Shown: positions 27,401-37,008, numbered from the stretch's first letter. The stretch is DNA of 64,000 nucleotides from Paludibacter sp. UBA6032 (GCA_002427885.1 DIZI01000025.1:1-64000); one strand, 5' to 3'. Numbers and translations: made by a program. Notes: generated by a model not told the origin, from the letters alone.

Positions 27401-28379
27401 CATCAGGCGAATTATCAATTAATCCCCGGTATTTTTCTTCGCTTTCTTTAATTGATTTTGTCTTTTCAAAAACCGTACTTCGCAATAACCAGTTCCAAAA
27501 CATCAGAAAAATAATTATTGCCGTAAAGACTCCCAGTATGGTAATTAAAAGTGACTCGTGTCTCTTTAGCCAACCCGGTGAAGGTATTTTCTCCGAAAGC
27601 CATTTATCAGTCAATTTTTGAAGTTTCCCCGAAGCTTTTAGTTTAGCTATATTATCATTAAGCAACAAAGTTAATTGTTTATCTTTTTTACTGGTTGCAA
27701 ATGCATATTTACGTGGAAAAAGATTCCCCTGAACCATCTTAATATCAGATATATTATATTCTTTTAATATTTTTATCGCATTTTGTTCACTACAGAAAAA
27801 ACCATCAATCTGATTGGTTTTTAAATGCATAAATCCATCTAATTTTGAAAGGACAATATGCTTCTGAAAATCCGTACGGGTAGCAAAAGTATCGAGTAAG
27901 GCATCACCCTCAATAAGTCCAATAGTATTGCCTTTCAGCGAATTAATATGTATATTTTTTTTACTGTTTTCATTTTGAAAAAGAGCCTGAGTCAATTGGC
28001 AATATGAATCAGAAAAACCGTAGAGTTTTGCCCGTTCAGTAGTTAAAGCCAAAGGAATCATGTCAACCTTACCGCTTTCAAGTGCGGCAAGTGATTCCTT
28101 AAAAGTCATGGGGACAAACTCAAATTTTATACCGGTAGATTTAGAAATTTCACGAAGTAAGTCTGCTGTCAAGCCATCAGGTTGGCGGGATTTGTTCAAA
28201 AATTCAAAGGGATCAAATTGTTCCCTAAACCCAATTTTGTAGGTATGTTTCAGCGTATCGGTTGGTTGGCTCTTAACTGTAACTGAACAGATGATAAAAA
28301 GGAACAACAAGACAAATTGAAAATACTCCCTTTTACTTTTTTGAATATTATGAAGCAGGCATTGAAAATTCACAAACAT
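24468..28379 (-). CDS. Periplasmic-binding-domain, six-PAS HisKA_3 sensor kinase
   Basis: A 1303-aa inner-membrane sensor histidine kinase. A signal anchor at about 18-37 is followed by a bacterial extracellular solute-binding domain (SBP_bac_3-like, about 45-262; FDPFEFLN, MTFKESLAALESGKVDMIPL). A membrane span lies at 276-298, then six PAS/PAC units, recognisable by their DITERK-type ends, up to about 1065. A HisKA_3 dimerisation domain carries the phospho-acceptor H1103 (ANEIHDEIGQIL), and a HATPase_c domain ends the protein (ITDNGIGF, GLIGMKERAFLLEGE). The periplasmic domain should sense an amino-acid-like or other small ligand, and the PAS units internal cues. It is paralogous to the 943-aa kinase just upstream, which has only three PAS units. 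It lies directly upstream of its likely partner regulator. Confidence 0.95.
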   Translation of the reverse strand: MFVNFQCLLHNIQKSKREYFQFVLLFLFIICSVTVKSQPTDTLKHTYKIGFREQFDPFEFLNKSRQPDGLTADLLREISKSTGIKFEFVPMTFKESLAALESGKVDMIPLALTTERAKLYGFSDSYCQLTQALFQNENSKKNIHINSLKGNTIGLIEGDALLDTFATRTDFQKHIVLSKLDGFMHLKTNQIDGFFCSEQNAIKILKEYNISDIKMVQGNLFPRKYAFATSKKDKQLTLLLNDNIAKLKASGKLQKLTDKWLSEKIPSPGWLKRHESLLITILGVFTAIIIFLMFWNWLLRSTVFEKTKSIKESEEKYRGLIDNSPDAIAIYVDGTVVLVNNEYLRLMRAASVDELIGKKVIEFIHPDYRLFVDERMKTAVSQQSALPVEEEKFIRNDGSFVDVEVKTMSITFDHKPAIQLIVRDITERKKVEEELRNSEQKFRSIFDKSPIGIELYDANGKLIDENKSNMRIFGITGLDVNIGFDLFAGTTLTPENKEILLRGESVTYQSTYDFDKVKELDQYNTEKKGKIELDYIITPIKYNDEKTVHGYLLQVQDITERKRIENLLKANSSDFQELFDNAPIGYHEIDPLGRIVRINQTECNMLGYTVEELMGQDVWMLSADAPMSHRAVDEKLAGSLIPVESFEREFRTKDGRTVHVLVNDKILKDNEGFITGIRTTIQDVTESKIARETLINERLLLRTVIDNIPDAVYAKDLTLTKTLANLADINNIGANSEMEVLGKTDFELFPLEIAEKFSEDDHLVLKAGKPIFRREEFVTDDKGNIRWLQTSKVPLFDQDHHIIGLVGVGRDITEQKLALETLENERLLLRTVIDNIPDPIYAKDMDGRKTLANKAEVLLLGAKSESEVLGKDDFEFYSKEFAEKFKANDELLLKTGDPDYNREGLITDGNGDKMWILSSKLPLRDKNNQIIGLVGIGRNITTRKKMEESLRESEEHYRTLVERMPDGVYKSTHDGKFVAVNPAMVKLLGYDSMEELLSIDIKKQLYFEPADRESLILDQELEEMGIYRLKKKDGSAVWIEDHGWYSLNEQDEVVYHEGVMRDITSRLEAEQALSNSREELKSFAAHLQNVREEERLQLANEIHDEIGQILIAIKIDMGILKQKTLNAIDVKQSNDILPKFENLLGLLDNTINTTRKIMTDNRQEELHLLGFIEAAQLQVNNFKDKYHINCQFANSVSGLEINSQQGIALYRIMQEALSNIGKHAKATQVNVNLFTKDDKLILNITDNGIGFSEKQKVDKNSYGLIGMKERAFLLEGELFISSQLGKGTSVRVEMPYIFINNQS

Positions 28380-28540
28380 GATATAGATTTGATTATTTAT
28401 ATTGATTAAACCGGATTCTATCTCCAGGGATATTGTTTGGATTTGTTTCGGTCTTATTAAAATATTAATTAAATAATATTGAATTGATTATCAACTCAAT
28501 TTAAGTTGCAACACGAATAATAGCAATGGCGTATTTACCA

Positions 28541-31372
28541 CTAATTATAAGTTATGTACGGGATTTCAACTTTTATACTTGTTCCTTTTCCCAATTGGCT
28601 GGAAATATACAATTCACCATCCAGCAAAAAAGCCCGCTCTTTCATGCCAATAAAGCCATAGGCATCGCGTTTTGTTTCCATTTTTTCGGTGAATCCTATT
28701 CCATTATCAATAATTTCCAACACTAATTTGTTATCTTTCTCAAATAATTTAACCTTCACTACTGTAGCCTGAGCATATTTAGCAATATTGCTGAGGGCCT
28801 CCTGAAGTATTCGAAACAACGCTATGGATTGTTGTGTATTAATTTCAAGATTCTTGATTTCACTTTTAAACTGACAATTTATCTGGTATTTTTCCTGGAA
28901 ATTACTTACCTGCAATTTAGCAGATTCAACAAAACCCAGTAAATGCAATACTTCTTGTCTGTTATCTGTCATAATTTTGCGGGTTGTATTAATGGTATTA
29001 TCAATCAAGTTCAAAAGATTTTCAAATTTGGGCAGAATTTCATCTGAATTCTTCGGTTCTATAACTTTCAATGTTTTTTGTTTCAATATCCCCATGTCAA
29101 TTTTTACCGCTATCAAAATCTGACCTACTTCATCATGGATTTCATTCGCTAATTGTAACCTTTCTTCTTCACGAACTGTTTGAAGATGTGCTGCAAAATT
29201 TTTCAATTCCTCCCTTGATTTTTTCAAATCCTGTTCCGATTGTAACCTCCCTGTAACATCCCGCATGACTCCCTCATGGAATAATATATCACCAATGTCA
29301 TTGAGAATATACCATCCATGATCTTCGACCCAAATCTCGGAACCATCTTTCTTTTTCAATCGATAAATACTCATTTCATGCATCTTATCCACAGAAATCA
29401 AACTATCACGATCCGATTTATCAAAATATAATTGTGTTGTGATGTCGATGCTCAACAATTCCTCTTTAGAATCATATCCAAGCATCTTAACCAGAGCATC
29501 GTTAACGCTGACAAACTTTCCATCGTGCGTGCTTTTATACACTCCATCAGGCATTAATTCCACCAGTGTACGGTAATGTTCCTCACTCAGTCGCAAAGAC
29601 TCTTCCATTATTTTACGGGAAGTTATATTTCGCCCAATACCTAATAATCCAATAATCTGATTATTCTTGTCACGTAAAGGAATTCTTGTAGAGATAATAC
29701 AAAGTTTATTCCCCTTGCTGTCTAAAATATAACTTTCAGCATTTAAATCGGGGGTTCCGGTTTGTAGCAGTAATTGGTCGTTCAATTTAAATTGTTCCGC
29801 AATTTCTTTCGGGTAAAATTCAAAATCATCTTTACCCAACACTTCAGATTCAGATGCTGCTCCTAAAAACTCAACTTCGGCCAGATTGGCAAGTGTCTTT
29901 TTACAAGCTAAGTCTTTGGTATAAATCAGATCCGGGATATTATCAATAACCGCACGAAGCAATAATCTTTCATTCTGAAGCGATTCTTCCGCTTTCTTAC
30001 GTTCGGTTATATCACGTACTATTAACTGAACAGCAGACTTATTTTCGTACTTAATTTGCATAGCTTTTACCTCTACATCAACTATAGAATTATCAATACG
30101 AATAAACTTTTCCTCGGCGAGCGGTAATACAATATCTTGTGCTGCCGCTTTTTTCATACGTTCTACTATAAATGCACGATAATCGGGATTAATAAATTCA
30201 ATCACATTCTTTCCCAACAATTCATCGACATTAACAGCATGCATCAATCGAAGACATTCTTCGTTTACAAAAACAATTATGCCATCCACATAAATGGCAA
30301 TGGCATCGGGCGAATAATCAACTAATTCCCTGTATTTTGTTTCACTTTCTTTTATCGACTTTGTTTTTTCAGCAACCATGCTACGCAACAACCAGTTCCA
30401 AAACAAGAGCAAAATTATGGCTAAAGTAAAAATACTCAGTATGGTAATTAATAGTGTTCCGTGGGTTTTTAACCAGTTTGGTTTAGACAATTCAACTGTT
30501 AGCCATTTATCAGATAACTGCTTTAATTTACCAGAAGCTCGTAATTTTGAAAGTTGACTATCGAGCATTTGAATTATTTGCCGATGATCTTTGCCGGTAG
30601 CAAATGCATATTCCCTGGGATAAAGATGACCTGTTACCAGTTTAATGTCGGTAATGTTATTTTCTTCAATTAGTTTTATTCCATTTTGTTCCCCGCAGAA
30701 AAAAGCATCTATCTGCCCGTTTCTCAGATGTAAGAATCCATCTAATTTTGATAAGACTATATGCTTTTTAAAATCAGTTCTGGTCGCAAATGTATCGAGT
30801 AAAGCGTCACTTTCAATAAATCCAATCGTATGACCTTTTAACGTATTTATAGTAACAGGGTTTTTGTTATGGGTACTTTGAAAAAGTGCTTGTGTGATTT
30901 GGCAATATGGAATAGAATAACAGTATTCACTTCTCCTTTCTAAACTGATAATCAATGGAATAAAATCTACTTCGTCATTGTTTAATGCTTTTAAAGTTTG
31001 GTTAAACGACATGGGAATCAAATCGAAAGTAACATTCTCAGATTTGGCAATTTCCGCCAGTACTTCTGCAGTAATGCCAACCGGTTTATCGTATTTATTC
31101 AGGAAATCAATAGGTTCAAAATTGTTTCTTATTCCAACTTTGTAATGATATTTCAGAGTATCTTTGGGTTGACCGGATAATGATATTGAGCCGGTAAGCA
31201 ACAATATCATCAGCATAAGTTTCAATCCAATATTTTTCCCCTGTTGAATGAAAGCAGACAAATTACAAACACGCACGTCTGACAAGACAAAAGTCCTGTT
31301 TAACATATTGTAAAAGCTCATTAGGCTTTTTACTTCCACAGTTGCATAGTTTGGGGATGTACAAGTATTCAT
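28541..31372 (-). CDS. Periplasmic-binding-domain, three-PAS HisKA_3 sensor kinase
   Basis: A sensor kinase of about 943 aa, paralogous to the next gene downstream. The ATG at 31372 (MNTCTSPNY) is chosen because the frame upstream opens only with a TTG; a later start near the hydrophobic segment LKLMLMILLLTG is possible, since about 50 residues before it look atypical for a signal peptide. It has an SBP_bac_3-like periplasmic domain (FEPIDFLN, MSFNQTLKALNNDEVDFIPL), one membrane span (LLITILSIFTLAIILLLFW), three PAS/PAC units, HisKA_3 with phospho-acceptor His (NEIHDEVGQIL; H746 from this start) and HATPase_c. It differs from its neighbour mainly by loss, or non-gain, of three PAS units. The long upstream region contains a TTGTAGTAA/TTACTACAA inverted motif. 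Confidence 0.92.
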   Translation of the reverse strand: MNTCTSPNYATVEVKSLMSFYNMLNRTFVLSDVRVCNLSAFIQQGKNIGLKLMLMILLLTGSISLSGQPKDTLKYHYKVGIRNNFEPIDFLNKYDKPVGITAEVLAEIAKSENVTFDLIPMSFNQTLKALNNDEVDFIPLIISLERRSEYCYSIPYCQITQALFQSTHNKNPVTINTLKGHTIGFIESDALLDTFATRTDFKKHIVLSKLDGFLHLRNGQIDAFFCGEQNGIKLIEENNITDIKLVTGHLYPREYAFATGKDHRQIIQMLDSQLSKLRASGKLKQLSDKWLTVELSKPNWLKTHGTLLITILSIFTLAIILLLFWNWLLRSMVAEKTKSIKESETKYRELVDYSPDAIAIYVDGIIVFVNEECLRLMHAVNVDELLGKNVIEFINPDYRAFIVERMKKAAAQDIVLPLAEEKFIRIDNSIVDVEVKAMQIKYENKSAVQLIVRDITERKKAEESLQNERLLLRAVIDNIPDLIYTKDLACKKTLANLAEVEFLGAASESEVLGKDDFEFYPKEIAEQFKLNDQLLLQTGTPDLNAESYILDSKGNKLCIISTRIPLRDKNNQIIGLLGIGRNITSRKIMEESLRLSEEHYRTLVELMPDGVYKSTHDGKFVSVNDALVKMLGYDSKEELLSIDITTQLYFDKSDRDSLISVDKMHEMSIYRLKKKDGSEIWVEDHGWYILNDIGDILFHEGVMRDVTGRLQSEQDLKKSREELKNFAAHLQTVREEERLQLANEIHDEVGQILIAVKIDMGILKQKTLKVIEPKNSDEILPKFENLLNLIDNTINTTRKIMTDNRQEVLHLLGFVESAKLQVSNFQEKYQINCQFKSEIKNLEINTQQSIALFRILQEALSNIAKYAQATVVKVKLFEKDNKLVLEIIDNGIGFTEKMETKRDAYGFIGMKERAFLLDGELYISSQLGKGTSIKVEIPYITYN

Positions 31373-31679
31373 TTTAATTCTTTCAATTTTTCTACTCCCA
31401 TACTTATGTTCAAATACGGTGTAGACTAAAATCAAAAACCTTTACATTAACTAATCATTGACCATGTTTTAACATTCTATCTTTTCTTTATCAGAGTTTC
31501 ATACCTGCCTGATTAGCGTCATTTATTTACAAAATAAGTCTGTCATTTGCACTAAACCTGGACCATAATTTTAAATTTAAATTAATTTGGGTTCAACAAA
31601 ATATTTATTATTTCTTCAATGACTCTTTAAAAGTATCAAATATAAACATTTTTATGATAATCTGTTGATATATAAATAA

Positions 31680-31720
31680 TTGTAGTAATTATTTCAGGAT
31701 AGTCAAACTAGTTACTACAA
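31680..31720. promoter_or_regulatory. TTGTAGTAA-N23-TTACTACAA perfect inverted motif
   Basis: Perfect 9-bp arms at 31680-31688 and 31712-31720, 23 bp apart, about 310 bp upstream of the kinase start. Arms match those at 5681-5722. Probably a dimeric regulator-binding site or part of a shared promoter. Confidence 0.5.
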
Positions 31721-31860
31721 ATCATAATTGAAACCGATTTTCTTTACAACCTCTTTTCATCTTCGTTCGAATAGCGGAAATTATTCATTTTACAATAACA
31801 TGATAATGAGTAATCAAAGTAATATATTGATGATTAATCAATTAAACCAATACTATATTA

Positions 31861-31879
31861 TGTAGCAGTAAATGCTACA
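31861..31879. promoter_or_regulatory. TGTAGCA/TGCTACA hairpin
   Basis: Perfect 7-bp arms around GTAAA. Its half-site resembles the GTAGTAA motif nearby. Role unknown. Confidence 0.3.
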
Positions 31880-32048
31880 AAACAATCTAAAATATTCATC
31901 TTTTTAAATCAAATCGACCTGAATTACGCACATATTTTAAGGATACAGCCTGTAAAAGACGAATTAAGTTCTATTTATTTAATTATTTGTACTTTTATTT
32001 AACTTAGCAGAAAGCGATAATGACATAAAGAACAATCATATTCTTTAA

Positions 32049-35000
32049 TCAATCGAATGGTATTTCAAGATTATAATGATCATTTCTGTTTTCAGCTTTT
32101 AGTTCAGCAACAGACGGCACTTCAACTTTCACAATGGTACCAAGTCCTATCTGACTTGAGATACTTAAATTGCCTCCCAACAAAAACACCCTCTCTTTCA
32201 TACCAATCATTCCATAGGAATCTTGCCTGCCTTTGTTATTTATATCAAAGCCAATTCCATTGTCTTGAACCTCCAGCAACAATTTGTCTTCTGTTTTTGT
32301 CAAGTGTATTGTTACCTGACTAGCTTTAGCGTGTTTTACAATATTATTAAGTGCTTCCTGGACAATCCTGAATAATGCAACTGATTGTTGAGAAGTAATT
32401 TCGATATGTATAATGTTACAGACAAATTCACAAGTCAAATGATGACGCCCCTCAAATTCAAGTAGATATTGTCTGGTAGCTTCAACAAAGCCGAGCAAAT
32501 CAAGCTGCTCCGGTCTCAGACCATTCATAATTCTACGGGCCGTTTTAATGGTGGTATCAATAAGATCAACAAGGTTATCAAATTTAGCCAATATATCATC
32601 TGAACCAATAAAAGTATTGGATTTTATAACTTTATTTTTCAACATACCCATGTCAATTTTTAAAGCCACCAAAATTTGACCTAAATCATCGTGTATTTCA
32701 CGGGCCAGGGCTATTTTTTCTTCTTCCCGGACATTTTGCAGATGCGAAGCAAACTTTTTCAATTGTTCTTCCGACTGATTCAATGCCTTCTCAGCTTCCT
32801 TTCGTTCTGTTATATCGAACATAATACCCTGCGAACCTACTATGGTACCGGATGAGTCTACAACAGGCATTCTCAGTACATGCATAAACGGTCTGGAACC
32901 ATCGGCAGCCTGATATTCTTCTTCCATCTCATACGTATTCCCTGTTTGCATGATTTCATTATGGATTTCTTCACCTAAACTCGAATATTTAACATCACTC
33001 CTATGTTCATTAAAGATAGAATCTTTTTTTTCAATTATTTCCAGCGGTTTTTTCCCAATAAATTTTTCTTTGGAAATTCCCTTGAGTTTGCAAAATTGTG
33101 AATTGACCAGGACATAACGACCTTCACTATCTTTACTGAAAACCGGATTAGGCAATTGTTCAATAAAGGAATGGTAAAGCAATTGTGTTTCCAGTAACTC
33201 ACTTTCTATCCGTTTTCGTTCGCTTATATCAATATTAAAACCGGATATTCCGATGATTAATCCATTATTATAAATAGGAAATATAATTTGCTGATAGGTA
33301 TATTTCTTTTCATCAACAATATATTCAACCAGTTCATCAATCATTTCACCCACTAAAACCCGCTTGTTATTATTATTCCATAATTCAACCGTATCAGGAT
33401 GTTGTGTTTCAAAATCCCGGGACGTTTTACCCAGAATGGAACCAAAGTGTTCAACCATTTTTTTATTTTCAAGAATCCCAACATTATTGACATCCCTGGC
33501 CCAAATTTCAAAAGGTGCATTCTCAATAAAGGTCCGTAAAAACATTTCACTTTTATGCAAGGCATCTTCAGCCTGTTTTCTTTCAGTAATGTCTATCAAA
33601 CTTAACAGGAGTGTTCTCTTACCATCAGTATCAATAATGGCAGTGGATCCAAGGAGGGAAACATCTCTCTTGATACCATCTTTGACAATTACTGTTTCAT
33701 ATTCAATATAAGTATGAACCCTACCGGTTCTGAAAGAATCTTCAATGGATAATCTTAATGTACATTTTTTACAATCTTTTCCGAAGCCGCAGCCCTTCGG
33801 ATTTTCCAAAGAATTAATACAACCGATCACACCTCCCAGCGCCTTCTCATATTCCATATCTTTATTGAACGATACGGCATAAGCATTAAATGCATGATTG
33901 GCAAAAAGAATATGTCTCTTTTCATCAAGTACACACATCACTACCGGTGCGTTGTCGTATATGGCTTTCAGTTCGGCACGATTATTTTCAAGTTTCTGAA
34001 GTATTTGCTTATTCGCAGTGATATCACGAATCATCGCGATTACTTTTGACTCACCAAAAGGGAAAACTTTACATTCATAAAACCCTAAAACATTTTCAGA
34101 TGTCAGTTCATATTCAAACGGATCAACCGGCTTCTTTTGAATAACCGCGTCAATGGCGTCTTTCGTTTGCCGTGCAATATGTTCCGGTAGAAACATAAAA
34201 ATACTTTCACCCAGAAACTGCTCCTTCGACACATATAAGTCCACACCACTTCCCGATTTATAGTCAAGGAAATTACCCTCCGCATCAAATACAAACATCA
34301 AATCAGGAATTGCCGCCAGAATGGAACTTGTATATTGCTCGTTGTCTCTCAGGGTTTGTTCCATTATCTTACGTTGCGTAACGTCACGTCCCGAACCGAC
34401 AACACCTATTAATTCTTTCTTTTCATTATATAACGGGGCCTTATTTACGTCAAGGAATATAAATTTCCCTTTTACATTACCATATTCATCAAACTGCATT
34501 TCTTTCATTTCCTGCAAAGTAATCACATCGGTATCCGCACAAATCTCTCCAAATGTATGCCAGTTCGGATCATCAGGATGAGAGTTTCGTTCCCGTTTAG
34601 CAAAGAAAATATCGGTTTTTCCAATCGGTTCTGTAGTATCTACTGCATTCAAAATTCGTTGGCAGAATGCCTCGTTTGCAAATATGTACTCGTTGTTTAA
34701 GTTCTTGGCCCACATCATATCGGGCATGGTATCACTCATCGATCGCAACAGGGTAAAGAGTTCAAAGTATTTCGATTCACTCTCGCGTAAAGCATCCTCT
34801 GCATTTTTAATATCAGTGATATCCTGAATAGAACCTATCATTCTTAAAATCTGATGGTCTGCATTAAACTGCAATTCACCTATTCCATGTACCCAACGTT
34901 CAGACTTATCATTCTGTCGAACAATTTTATACACCTGATCAAAATTGGCTTGTTTACCAATGACTTCCTTTTCAAAATATTCTGTCATCGTTGTTTGCCA

Positions 35001-36845
35001 GTCTGGATGAATTAACGATGCCCATCCTTCAATCGACTTATCGTAATCATCAGGTATTCCAAAAATTTCATTCAATACCTCAGAACTTACCCAATGGCTG
35101 CCAGCCAAATTAAGAGAATATGATCCCAATCGGGCAATCTTTTGCGTTTCCTTTAAGAACGATTCACTTTGTCTTATTTTTTCCTGAGCTTCTTTACGGT
35201 CTGTGATATCATGACCTGATATTTGAATTGCAAACTTACCATCAAATATTATTGGCATTACTTTTATTTCGACATACATCTCTGTACCATCCAGTCTGGT
35301 ATATATTTCTTCCACTTCAGGTAATGCTTCATTAATAGGTGCTAATGCCACATATTTCATTCTTTCGAGAACCAACTCACGGTTTTGTGGGTGAATGAAA
35401 TCTGTTAATGATTTTCCAAGCAGTTCACTTTTATCTTTAGCTCTCATTAATCGAGTTGCCTCTTTGTTGATATAAGCAATCTTTCCTTCAATATAAATAG
35501 TAATTCCTTCGGGCGAATTGTCCATTAATTCACGATACTTAAGTTCACTTGCCAGAAGTTCTTCTTCCACTTTTTTACGGTCGGTTATATCAATAATTAT
35601 ACCTCTGAAACCGATTAAATTGTTGTCTTTTAGTATTCCATTTGTATAAATTAATGCTGTAAAAACTGTTCCATCTTTACGTAACATGGTATATTCCCTG
35701 TCAACAATTTCCTTCCAACTTGGTTTTTGTTGAATCAAATCAACAATTCTGTCTCTTTCTTCCGGCACATGAACAATAACTGATTTTTGTCCAAGCAGTT
35801 CGGCACAAGTATATCCCAGAATTGCAGGACACTGGTCGTTAACATAAGTTACAACTCCGTTTAAGTCTATTTCGAAAACAATTTGTGGCAAAAGGTTAGC
35901 CATATCTCTAAATTTCTCTTCGCTCTCCTTTAAGGCATCTTCAGCATTTTTTCGTTCAGTTATATCAGAAGCAAAATTTAGTGAGGCTGGTATATCATTC
36001 CAGATAATGCGGACAGAATTGATGGTTAACCAAACAGGATCACCCTGTGCTCTTTGAATAGAATAGGTTCCGGTATTGCCATGAACTATACCTTCTAATA
36101 AATCTTTATGTTGTTTTCTTATTTTATCCTTTTGATCATCAGATACAAAATCCATAAGCGATTTTTCTAATAATTCCTCTGATGAAATTCCGGAAATTTG
36201 ATTACAAGCCGGATTGGCAAATACAAATTTTTCATTTTGAATGACGTAAATGGCTTCACTTGAGTTTTCAATTAACGTACGGTATCTTTCCTGACTTTCA
36301 ATGAGTGCTTTTTCAGTTTCCCTTCTTCTCGTATTTTCCTTGTTCAAATCTTCGAACAGGTTCACCGTTGAAATATAGTTTTCATTTAATTCGCGTGTAC
36401 GTTCTTCCACCAAAGCTGCAAGCCGCATGCTTTCATTCCGTTTTTCCAAACCGGCAGTTCGTATTTTTACCATGGCCCGTATCTGGGCAACCAGTTCACT
36501 TTCATCAATTGGTTTTGCCAGAAAAGCGTCAGCTCCAACCTCCAGAGCTTTTATTCTGTTTGCTTTATCACCTTTAATTGCTGTAACAAATACAACCGGG
36601 ATTTCACAAGTTTTTTTATCATCTTTCAGCTTTTGACAGACAGCAAAACCATCCATATCGGGCATAACAATATCAAGTAAAATAACATCGGGATCTTCTT
36701 CTACAGCCAATTCGAGCCCTCTTAATCCATTTAATGCCGTTATTACCAATGCATCCTGAAAAGCTTCCATTATCAATGCTTTAATGGTGATGATATTGTC
36801 AGGATTATCATCAATAGCCAGGATTTTAATTTTCTTTCTTTCCAT
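32049..36845 (-). CDS. REC plus nine-PAS HisKA_3 kinase with a four-Cys PAS domain
   Basis: A 1598-aa soluble sensor kinase without membrane spans. An N-terminal receiver domain (D58 in LLDIVMPDMDG) is followed by a coiled-coil-like linker (about 125-175) and nine PAS/PAC units with DITERK-type endings. HisKA_3 has the phospho-acceptor H1385 (AREIHDDLGQILVALK), and HATPase_c lies at the end (GMIGMKERVFLLGGN). The seventh PAS unit contains C1009, C1019, C1025 and C1028 (C-X9-C-X5-C-X2-C), a likely metal or iron-sulfur site and so a possible redox sensor. The receiver may gate the kinase or receive phosphate from one of the neighbouring kinases. Gaps to the genes on either side (231 and over 600 bp) suggest its own transcript. 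No DNA-binding output domain, so a separate LuxR-type regulator is needed. Confidence 0.94.
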   Translation of the reverse strand: MERKKIKILAIDDNPDNIITIKALIMEAFQDALVITALNGLRGLELAVEEDPDVILLDIVMPDMDGFAVCQKLKDDKKTCEIPVVFVTAIKGDKANRIKALEVGADAFLAKPIDESELVAQIRAMVKIRTAGLEKRNESMRLAALVEERTRELNENYISTVNLFEDLNKENTRRRETEKALIESQERYRTLIENSSEAIYVIQNEKFVFANPACNQISGISSEELLEKSLMDFVSDDQKDKIRKQHKDLLEGIVHGNTGTYSIQRAQGDPVWLTINSVRIIWNDIPASLNFASDITERKNAEDALKESEEKFRDMANLLPQIVFEIDLNGVVTYVNDQCPAILGYTCAELLGQKSVIVHVPEERDRIVDLIQQKPSWKEIVDREYTMLRKDGTVFTALIYTNGILKDNNLIGFRGIIIDITDRKKVEEELLASELKYRELMDNSPEGITIYIEGKIAYINKEATRLMRAKDKSELLGKSLTDFIHPQNRELVLERMKYVALAPINEALPEVEEIYTRLDGTEMYVEIKVMPIIFDGKFAIQISGHDITDRKEAQEKIRQSESFLKETQKIARLGSYSLNLAGSHWVSSEVLNEIFGIPDDYDKSIEGWASLIHPDWQTTMTEYFEKEVIGKQANFDQVYKIVRQNDKSERWVHGIGELQFNADHQILRMIGSIQDITDIKNAEDALRESESKYFELFTLLRSMSDTMPDMMWAKNLNNEYIFANEAFCQRILNAVDTTEPIGKTDIFFAKRERNSHPDDPNWHTFGEICADTDVITLQEMKEMQFDEYGNVKGKFIFLDVNKAPLYNEKKELIGVVGSGRDVTQRKIMEQTLRDNEQYTSSILAAIPDLMFVFDAEGNFLDYKSGSGVDLYVSKEQFLGESIFMFLPEHIARQTKDAIDAVIQKKPVDPFEYELTSENVLGFYECKVFPFGESKVIAMIRDITANKQILQKLENNRAELKAIYDNAPVVMCVLDEKRHILFANHAFNAYAVSFNKDMEYEKALGGVIGCINSLENPKGCGFGKDCKKCTLRLSIEDSFRTGRVHTYIEYETVIVKDGIKRDVSLLGSTAIIDTDGKRTLLLSLIDITERKQAEDALHKSEMFLRTFIENAPFEIWARDVNNVGILENKKMVEHFGSILGKTSRDFETQHPDTVELWNNNNKRVLVGEMIDELVEYIVDEKKYTYQQIIFPIYNNGLIIGISGFNIDISERKRIESELLETQLLYHSFIEQLPNPVFSKDSEGRYVLVNSQFCKLKGISKEKFIGKKPLEIIEKKDSIFNEHRSDVKYSSLGEEIHNEIMQTGNTYEMEEEYQAADGSRPFMHVLRMPVVDSSGTIVGSQGIMFDITERKEAEKALNQSEEQLKKFASHLQNVREEEKIALAREIHDDLGQILVALKIDMGMLKNKVIKSNTFIGSDDILAKFDNLVDLIDTTIKTARRIMNGLRPEQLDLLGFVEATRQYLLEFEGRHHLTCEFVCNIIHIEITSQQSVALFRIVQEALNNIVKHAKASQVTIHLTKTEDKLLLEVQDNGIGFDINNKGRQDSYGMIGMKERVFLLGGNLSISSQIGLGTIVKVEVPSVAELKAENRNDHYNLEIPFD

Positions 36846-36996
36846 AAAATTGGAATTTATATTCGCTTCAACCGATTCTAGCGGAATGTAAGCATTTGTG
36901 ATTTTATTTTTTTGACCCTTGCACGGGCTTTAAGACTCAGTTTTAAAACTTTCTTATAAACAAATAACTTTCTATTTTCACTCTTCAGCCCCTCCA

Positions 36997-37008
36997 CGAT
37001 AGCTATCG
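36997..37008. repeat. CGATAGCTATCG palindrome in a G/C-rich intergenic patch
   Basis: A 12-bp palindrome, extended by CCCC..GGGG and TCC..GGA pairing (36989-37016), in an otherwise AT-rich gap. It is followed by GGGGGTTGGGGGTC. I recall CCCGATAGCTATCGGG-like palindromes as recurrent intergenic elements of this phylum. No T tract follows, so it does not look like a plain terminator. Confidence 0.5.

Larger units (their letters stand above)
31373..32048. other. Upstream region of the 943-aa kinase gene
   Basis: No gene seen in about 670 bp. It contains the inverted pair at 31680-31720 and the hairpin TGTAGCA-GTAAA-TGCTACA (31861-31879). It is AT-rich and likely carries the promoter and a long leader for the kinase operon. 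Confidence 0.5.
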
